Shown here: positions 59,818-64,000 of the stretch, piece by piece | Layout: the number at the start of each line of letters is the position of its first letter | How positions within the stretch are numbered: position 1 is the first letter of the stretch | NCBI RefSeq assembly: GCF_037042905.1 | Contig: NW_026974140.1 | Location: 19,242,001-19,306,000, forward strand | Length of the DNA: 64,000 nucleotides | DNA from: Lytechinus pictus | Taxonomy: Eukaryota > Echinodermata > Echinoidea > Temnopleuroida > Toxopneustidae | Direction: 5' to 3' | Notes under the pieces: generated by a model | Databases searched by the model: none | Told to the model about the DNA's origin: nothing | The model's input: only the letters and a program-made list of their open reading frames with translations | Position numbers and translations under genes: made by a program

Positions 59818-62800
59818 TAGAGGACTGCTGTTGTTATCATTATAGGCTTGTGCAATACATATTGTTTAGTTTTCCTTCTAAACTCATGATTTAGACACGA
59901 ACTTTCAATATTTCGTATGATACCCATTTCATAAGTCAATGCCATATATGAATTATTGACAAAGTCCGAAAAAGTACAACTTATTCCCAGTGAATACACT
60001 TTTATTTCTCATTAATAATTGTTACAAAAAGTACTACTTTCAATTGTGCATGCATGTAACTATTTCATTTACTATTTATTTCTCGAATCAAATGTTTAAT
60101 TGTATTATTTATTTTATCTTGTACATACATTGTAACCATTGCAATTCAGTCTTTGTACTGCGAGAATGGATATTTTCAATAAAATCCTTCAATCAAGCTT
60201 TCTATTATATTTATGATCATTATTTGTATTCTCCCTCATGTTATTATCATCATCATCATCATCAACATCATCGCCACAATCATTATAATAATGATCATCA
60301 TATCTTCCTACCTGTTCACATTTCACCGAATGAACGAATGATTGAATGCTGAGATTACTAATCAGATTGTAATGAGTCAAACAGGTGGCTTTAGGCATCC
60401 CTGTAGTACCCTTTAAAATTAAAGAAGAATTAGTATTTTATAAACAATCATGAAAGTAACGATCTATTAAGAGTATCATTCCTTTACGAGATGCTACAAC
60501 ATTTATTTGTGAAATTAAAGCAGAGACAGAACAATGGAGAAATTGACTAAATGAGGAAAGAGACGCTCAACAAAATTATGATGTCATATAAAATAAATAT
60601 CATATATGATGGAAAAGGAACAAACTGCATAGATGACAAGATGGACAGTCATAAGAACAACGAGATAATGGTGCTTTTAAGTTTAATAAGCATGGTAACT
60701 TTATCAAGCGTTATGAAATATTGATCTTCCTCTTTTAAAATTGCTTTTAAGACATGGAGTTGTTAGTTCACTGTGTACTCGGTATAGGGATGTTATTCGG
60801 CTGTCATTTTTGAGAACGTGTTATCAATACCAACCAAAATTTTGACAAAAGTTTTGTGAATTGGACAATCATAAAAATACGACAGACAGTTTTAAACTCT
60901 GTAGTAACGGCTAGTTCGTAGAACGGAATCTCTCGCCAGCACATCCTGGTTTATACCTTTCATAATCTGAGATTTGTTTAAAGTATTTTAAAGAGTAGTA
61001 TAAGTCGCTTACTACATTGTTACATCGTAATTACCCCCCCCCCCCCGAAATAAAACTCATTGTTTTACCGAAGTGAACTGGATATTGATGACGTCATCAG
61101 ATTGGAGACTTTTCCTACAGCGATCAATGCTGTCATAATGCTCAGTTCGTCCCATATTCATGACGTCATTAATAGCATAAGCCCCTGGCAAACTCACACT
61201 CTCGCTGTCAAAGATGATTACAGACTCGAGATCAGGGAGGCTAGTAGAAATATCAATTTAACAGGTGATTTTGTAAATTAGGTATATGATGACACTTTTG
61301 ATTAAAAAAAAATTAGCATTAACATCAATTTCATGAATATTCATATATTCGTTTTCACAATTTTTAGCCATGATAAGAAAAATTAGTGAACGAACTTTTT
61401 AAAAGTTTGAATTCATCTCGACCCCCCCCCCAAAAAAAAAATGTGAACGAATTAGATATCGAAAGAGTAAATTACCCATTGCAAGCATGTACCTCCTTCC
61501 ATCTCCAATAGAATCAATAACATTTCACACCGTCACCTCATGTTTTGATTTGATATATTCATAATACACAAAATAATTTACTGTTGAATTGAAAAAAAAA
61601 AATCCAACACTCAACGATTACCATGGTTTCATCCAGCTACCATGTTATTTACTGTCAGATAAGAGCAACTATTTACTTGCAGATTAAGCTAATTTACCTT
61701 TTGCTTTTGATTTTACCAGCTCCAATCATGGATGTCATCTCTGGGCAGAGGTTTGTTACCATCTTATAATAATGTTGGGTCTTAAAATTCTCAGGCGCGA
61801 TCAGAACCTTAACGCCAACCTGTACAAATGATATTGAGAATATTATACCCTTTGATGGAAAGATTTTTATACGAAGTATGGGCAATATAATAAACCAAGT
61901 AAAAATAAACAAAGTAAAACAATGACTTTTTCATTTTCTACTTATCTGTTTTTATTTCTGTGTTCAAAATGATAAAATTCATAATATAAAAATAAATTTA
62001 CAAAGATGTTCCAAAATATAAACAATAGAGTCATGATATATAATGAATTAAAAATGACGATGTGAATATAAACTTTTCTCTTATAAAAAAATAAAAACAA
62101 GTAATCAATGAATCCAGGAGACCACCATCGTGAGCGGTTCGGCTTGAAATTGATGACGGTCTCATAAAAATGCCCTTCAGTCACATGGGGCAAAATCGAT
62201 ATCTTGAAAATTCAATTTGAAGGAGTTTATTCTATCCATTAAGATCGGTAATCATAGAAAAATTATATATGTACATATTTTAATTAAACGACAAATAATT
62301 AGAAAGCATATCATGAAAGTGATAAAGGATTTAATAACCTTTTTGAGCGTGTATTCAATCTCAGTGATCTGATAAGCTGGGTTTAAATTAACAAGGATTG
62401 CACCAATCCTAGCTGTAGCATACTGAGTTAAGATCCATTCTAAGGTGTTTGGACTCCAGATACCAACTCTATCACCTTTTACTACTCCAAGAGAGACTAG
62501 ACCAGCAGCTAAACTATCAACCTGAAATAAAAGAATAAACATGATTTTCAGACGATGGGGGCAGTATGAAGTGACTAAATCTACCTACATGAAATGACAT
62601 CCATATTGACACCACTCGGGAAGAAAATTCAAAATCATATCAAGAAAAATGTATATATGTTTAAAAAAAATAAAAAAACCACCCCAAATAATCCTGTTTG
62701 GTCTCCGGGTGCGATATAACTCGACATCTGTTGTGGTATCAGGAATTACCAAGAAGGGGGGGGGGGGGTCAACAACAAAAATATGACATTAAAAAAAAAA

Positions 62801-63438
62801 ACAAGTCTCTGTATGCCAATATTTCTCTGTAAGCATATATGTTACGTATATTGTCTTTGATCGATAGACATGAAAAAAAAAGTTATCAAAATAAAAAAGT
62901 AAGAGCCATACACACATACCAATCCTACATGACCACCCATCTCAACCAAAAGGTAAACACGATGAAAGTATTATGAACATATTGCAAATAATGACAAAAG
63001 CAAACATTCTTCTCGATCCTTATCCCAAATTTCGATCCCGCCCATGCCCCTTTCCTAAACTTCGGTGTGAAAGCCCCTTTAAGTCAGCCGATATGCATCT
63101 GCCAAGAGGTATACGGTTGCAATAATGATCATGTAAACTGAAATTGAAACTTTATTTACCACAATCTTCAGTTTCAATTTCAATTTCAATTATTATATTT
63201 TCACCTTGTCTCTGATTTGTTGAAATGTTTGCCTCTGTCCATTCTCTGAGAAGACGACACAATCATTATCAGGATACTTCTCAGTACTCTCATCAACAAA
63301 CTCACCAATAGTCTTTATAGGAGGAACAGGTGAATTGGGAATGACGTCATGACCATGGATGTAACTCAAGGTGTATTTGGTCCTTACTGACGAGTAGTCA
63401 TGGTAACACGGAACAGTCCTTAACATAAATAAAATCAT
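54418..63438 (-). CDS. ACSF2: Acyl-CoA synthetase family member 2, mitochondrial
   Basis: ATP-dependent acyl-CoA ligase of the ANL adenylating family. It activates fatty acid to acyl-AMP, then acyl-CoA, in mitochondria (human ACSF2 prefers medium chains). Twelve exons with GT/AG boundaries join in phase into about 589 residues from ATG 63438 (human protein: 615). Motifs in order: [23 protein letters not shown]-binding loop [69 protein letters not shown] hinge; SGKVKKFQL with the catalytic Lys. The 5' end is ambiguous: ATG 63438 or 63426 ([13 protein letters not shown]), or splicing at 63418 from an exon further up. The tail-to-tail neighbour is TRMT9B. Confidence 0.93.
54634..54800 (-). repeat. 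LINE-like 3' end in ACSF2 intron
   Basis: On the minus strand, a run ending TCCTGAATAAATATTTTG and AAATAAATAAATAAAT tail repeats (plus 54634-54663) is preceded by CAGGACCATGATGTAAAACA. This has the form of a truncated retroposon 3' end inserted in the last intron. No coding part identified. Confidence 0.4.
55325..55435 (-). CDS. ACSF2: ACSF2 exon: [17 protein letters not shown]
   Basis: 37 codons, phase 0, donor GTAATG. Encodes [20 protein letters not shown] and [11 protein letters not shown] in the mobile C-terminal subdomain. ERMIEE replaces the usual ERMGEE. Confidence 0.93.
55665..55869. mobile_element. 205-bp palindromic MITE with GTTCACA motifs
   Basis: ACACAGTGTGTTCAC at the left and its inverse at the right form the ends. 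The interior has repeated TGTTCACA/TGTGAACA and GTTGAATTTAAGCACTTTAA versus GTTAAATTTGAGCATTTTAA strings. Its inner limit lies only 34 bp from the splice donor of the ACSF2 hinge exon. Confidence 0.65.
55904..56045 (-). CDS. ACSF2: ACSF2 exon: TGD and hinge motif
   Basis: One base plus 47 codons. Encodes [20 protein letters not shown], then [20 protein letters not shown] and PKIENVQ. The Asp of TGD, which binds the ribose, is present. The usual RGGENIYP hinge sequence reads RGAENIST here. Donor GTAACC. Confidence 0.93.
56223..56374 (-). CDS. ACSF2: ACSF2 exon: [16 protein letters not shown]
   Basis: 50 codons plus two bases. Acceptor ATTTTTCAG, donor GTAAGA. Encodes [40 protein letters not shown] and KRWLHTG, the Gly of the TGD motif being split across the splice junction. 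Confidence 0.94.
56669..56755. repeat. Inverted (ACT)n/(AGT)n then (GAA)n microsatellite
   Basis: About five TAC/ACT units are followed directly by about eight TAG/AGT units, forming a self-complementary microsatellite, and then by GAAGAAGAAGAAG. Lies 45 bp beyond the tRNA-Trp 3' end. Confidence 0.85.
56784..56792 (-). terminator. Pol III terminator of tRNA-Trp
   Basis: A run of nine T on the minus strand begins 8 nt past the discriminator base of the tRNA, a strong Pol III stop. Confidence 0.8.
56800..56871 (-). tRNA. tRNA-Trp (CCA)
   Basis: 72 nt with a full cloverleaf. Acceptor arm GATTCCG pairs with CGGGATC (one G-T pair) and the discriminator is A. The A box is TGGCGCAACGGT, the anticodon loop reads CTCCAGA with anticodon CCA, and the B box GTTCAAATC sits in the T arm. 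The sequence is very close to vertebrate tRNA-Trp. It lies on the ACSF2 sense strand inside the intron between the YGMTES and GELCIR exons, and has its own T-run terminator. Confidence 0.95.
56872..58177 (-). other. Remainder of the ACSF2 tRNA-containing intron
   Basis: No further exon. A variant of the dispersed motif, AGCTCGCTCTTCGCGCTCAC, lies at 57686-57705, with a weaker one near 57872, so fragments of the 34.3-kb repeat family are present. Confidence 0.5.
58178..58285 (-). CDS. ACSF2: ACSF2 exon: YGMTES adenine-binding motif
   Basis: 36 codons, phase 0. Encodes [20 protein letters not shown] and VGRPMPWSE. The YG-TE motif contacts the adenine and phosphate of acyl-AMP in this family. 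Donor GTATTC. Confidence 0.94.
58650..58821 (-). CDS. ACSF2: ACSF2 exon: [10 protein letters not shown] region
   Basis: One base plus 57 codons, donor GTAAGA. Encodes [20 protein letters not shown], then [16 protein letters not shown] and PSINELL. Human has GTPTMFVDILNQPDF and GGVIAGSPAPPELI here. The residue at the SG-type turn is TGGSHIP, a normal family variant. Confidence 0.93.
59309..59448 (-). CDS. ACSF2: ACSF2 exon: [10 protein letters not shown] region
   Basis: 46 codons plus two bases, donor GTAAGT. Encodes [20 protein letters not shown], then [20 protein letters not shown], corresponding to the human LPNPLYHCLGS segment lining the acyl-binding pocket. Confidence 0.93.
59595..59819. 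repeat. (AGT)n trinucleotide array, ACSF2 intron
   Basis: About 225 bp of nearly uninterrupted AGT/TAG units with a few TAA and CAG variants and two phase slips. It generates long artefactual open frames (poly-Tyr, poly-Leu, poly-Thr) on the minus strand, none of which is a gene. Confidence 0.95.
60246..60300. repeat. (CAT)n-rich microsatellite
   Basis: TTATTATCATCATCATCATC and neighbouring ATCATCGCC variants lie just intronic of the GTTGMPKA exon donor. Confidence 0.8.
60312..60410 (-). CDS. ACSF2: ACSF2 exon: GTTGMPKA phosphate-binding loop
   Basis: 33 codons, phase 0 at both ends. Encodes [20 protein letters not shown], the Gly/Thr-rich ATP phosphate loop that defines ANL enzymes, then [13 protein letters not shown]. 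Donor GTAGGA. Confidence 0.94.
61069..61240 (-). CDS. ACSF2: ACSF2 exon: LPDLESVI to IQFTS
   Basis: One base plus 57 codons. The acceptor TTTCTACTAG and donor GTAAAA bound [20 protein letters not shown] through [10 protein letters not shown]. The final Thr-Ser starts the AMP-binding loop completed by the next exon. Confidence 0.93.
61698..61819 (-). CDS. ACSF2: ACSF2 exon: FKTQHYYK region
   Basis: 40 codons plus two bases between acceptor TTTGTACAG and donor GTAAAT. Encodes [19 protein letters not shown], then MVTNLCPEM and GAGKIKSK, aligned with the human FKTQQYY-ICPEV segment. Confidence 0.93.
62339..62521 (-). CDS. ACSF2: ACSF2 exon: KGDRVGIW region
   Basis: 61 codons, phase 0 at both ends, acceptor TTTATTTCAG and donor GTTATT. 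Encodes [20 protein letters not shown], then [20 protein letters not shown] and [15 protein letters not shown]. The donor is non-optimal (GTTATT) but the reading continues exactly into [10 protein letters not shown] of the next exon. Confidence 0.93.
62522..63204 (-). other. ACSF2 intron near the 5' end
   Basis: Contains a G run at 62756-62768 and AATTTCAATTTCAATT repeats near 63172-63190. No exon or element boundary recognised. Confidence 0.5.
63205..63438 (-). CDS. ACSF2: ACSF2 exon 1 or 2: N-terminus
   Basis: Donor GTGAAA at 63204. Homology is clear from [14 protein letters not shown] through [16 protein letters not shown] to [11 protein letters not shown]. The upstream limit is uncertain: an in-frame ATG lies at 63438 and 63426, while TTATGTTAAG at 63428-63419 could serve as an acceptor. 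The first 25 residues after M63426 are Arg/Ser/Tyr-rich, compatible with a mitochondrial presequence. Confidence 0.85.
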
Positions 63439-64000
63439 GGTATACTCTTTTAAATATTATTTTGGGTCATATGAAGAACTCTTACGTCCCTTTGGTCTAA
63501 GTAAAATGTTGAAGAACATTTTTAAGAGAAAGAGGGACCGAATCAACCAAGGTCACTACAGTATAGGGCGTGTCATTCTTGTTGTTCTGTAAACTTCAAA
63601 AACGGCACTTGAAGCTAAATATTCATCCTAACATGCCTAAGGAAAACGTCGACGACTCAGAATTAAGGTCTTTAAGCAGTCCCTTTCGATCTCCCCCGAC
63701 CTATACAGATACATGTAATGTGAATAGTGACACCCCCCGGGGGGGGGGGGGGGGGTCAAAGGGGGGGGGGTCAAAGTCCCATTGAAAAACAAGTAAACAA
63801 TGAACCAACATTGTACTTTTCTGCATAAATTTGACCTCCAAGCGGACCAAAGTGATTCCCTGCAAAGTTTGGTGAACATGACTAAAATGTAGTGGACTTC
63901 ACTTTGATAATTGTGGAACTTCTTAAAACCACTAAAGTTTTTAATGATAATAAACCATCAATATCCGCCCCTGTACCTGTCTTACATGCACATGATATTC
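63439..64000 (-). other. 5' flank or first intron of ACSF2
   Basis: Holds a C6-G17 tract followed by TCAAA and G10 (63733-63770). A minus-strand ATG at 63879 opens MFTKLCRESLWSAW, whose GTCAAA at 63835 would join in the right phase to the possible acceptor at 63419. The donor is weak, so it is not called as an exon. Confidence 0.35.

Noticed and set aside
59595-59999. 134-codon minus-strand frame rich in Thr, Leu and Tyr
   Set aside because: It is a translation of the AGT microsatellite with two phase slips.
63637-63879. 80-codon minus-strand frame as the complete ACSF2 first exon
   Set aside because: It reads through the G/C tract into Pro repeats; only its first 14 codons could be an exon, and the required donor is weak.

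Overview
The window reads as metazoan genomic DNA, most likely from an echinoderm and probably a sea urchin. The evidence is two intron-rich genes with clear animal orthologues, A+T-rich noncoding DNA, many long poly-G/poly-C tracts, and a dense, mostly non-coding population of inverted-repeat and tandem-core mobile elements of a kind common in sea urchin genomes. The species assignment is inference; no diagnostic marker locus is present.

Layout. Positions 1-35943 carry no confidently identified host exon. This stretch is a mobile-element landscape. It holds inverted-repeat elements and MITEs (1.4, 3.7, 4.8, 5.1, 15.5, 25.0 and 28.1 kb) and a minus-strand LINE 3' remnant (7.4-8.1 kb). It also holds three elements that share a hairpin-start, tandem-core, inverted-end design (8.2-9.5, 11.6-12.1 and 12.4-13.3 kb). 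An 8.46-kb region bounded by long inverted repeats and TTA duplications (16.28-24.74 kb) contains nested SINEs and a Mutator-like insertion. Further right are a 1.74-kb inverted-repeat element (30.9-32.6 kb) and a GGCGCC-rich tandem array (32.8-33.9 kb).

Plus-strand gene. A TRMT9B-like (TRM9L/KIAA1456) tRNA methyltransferase paralogue lies at 35944-45054. Three exons are visible: the SAM-binding methyltransferase core, a short linker exon, and a 1.8-kb terminal exon encoding about 600 mostly Ser/Arg-rich, probably disordered residues that end in the family's conserved C-terminal block. The exon for the N-terminus upstream of the SAM motif was not found.

Minus-strand gene. ACSF2, a mitochondrial medium-chain acyl-CoA synthetase of the ANL adenylating family, occupies 63438-54418. 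Twelve exons join in phase and carry the adenylation motifs in order. An intact tRNA-Trp(CCA) gene lies in one ACSF2 intron, on the same strand.

The two genes converge tail to tail across about 9 kb (45.1-54.3 kb) of MITEs and simple repeats. They have unrelated biochemical roles (tRNA wobble-type methylation family versus fatty-acid activation), so no functional cluster is implied. No CRISPR array, operon or bacterial or viral gene cluster was seen.
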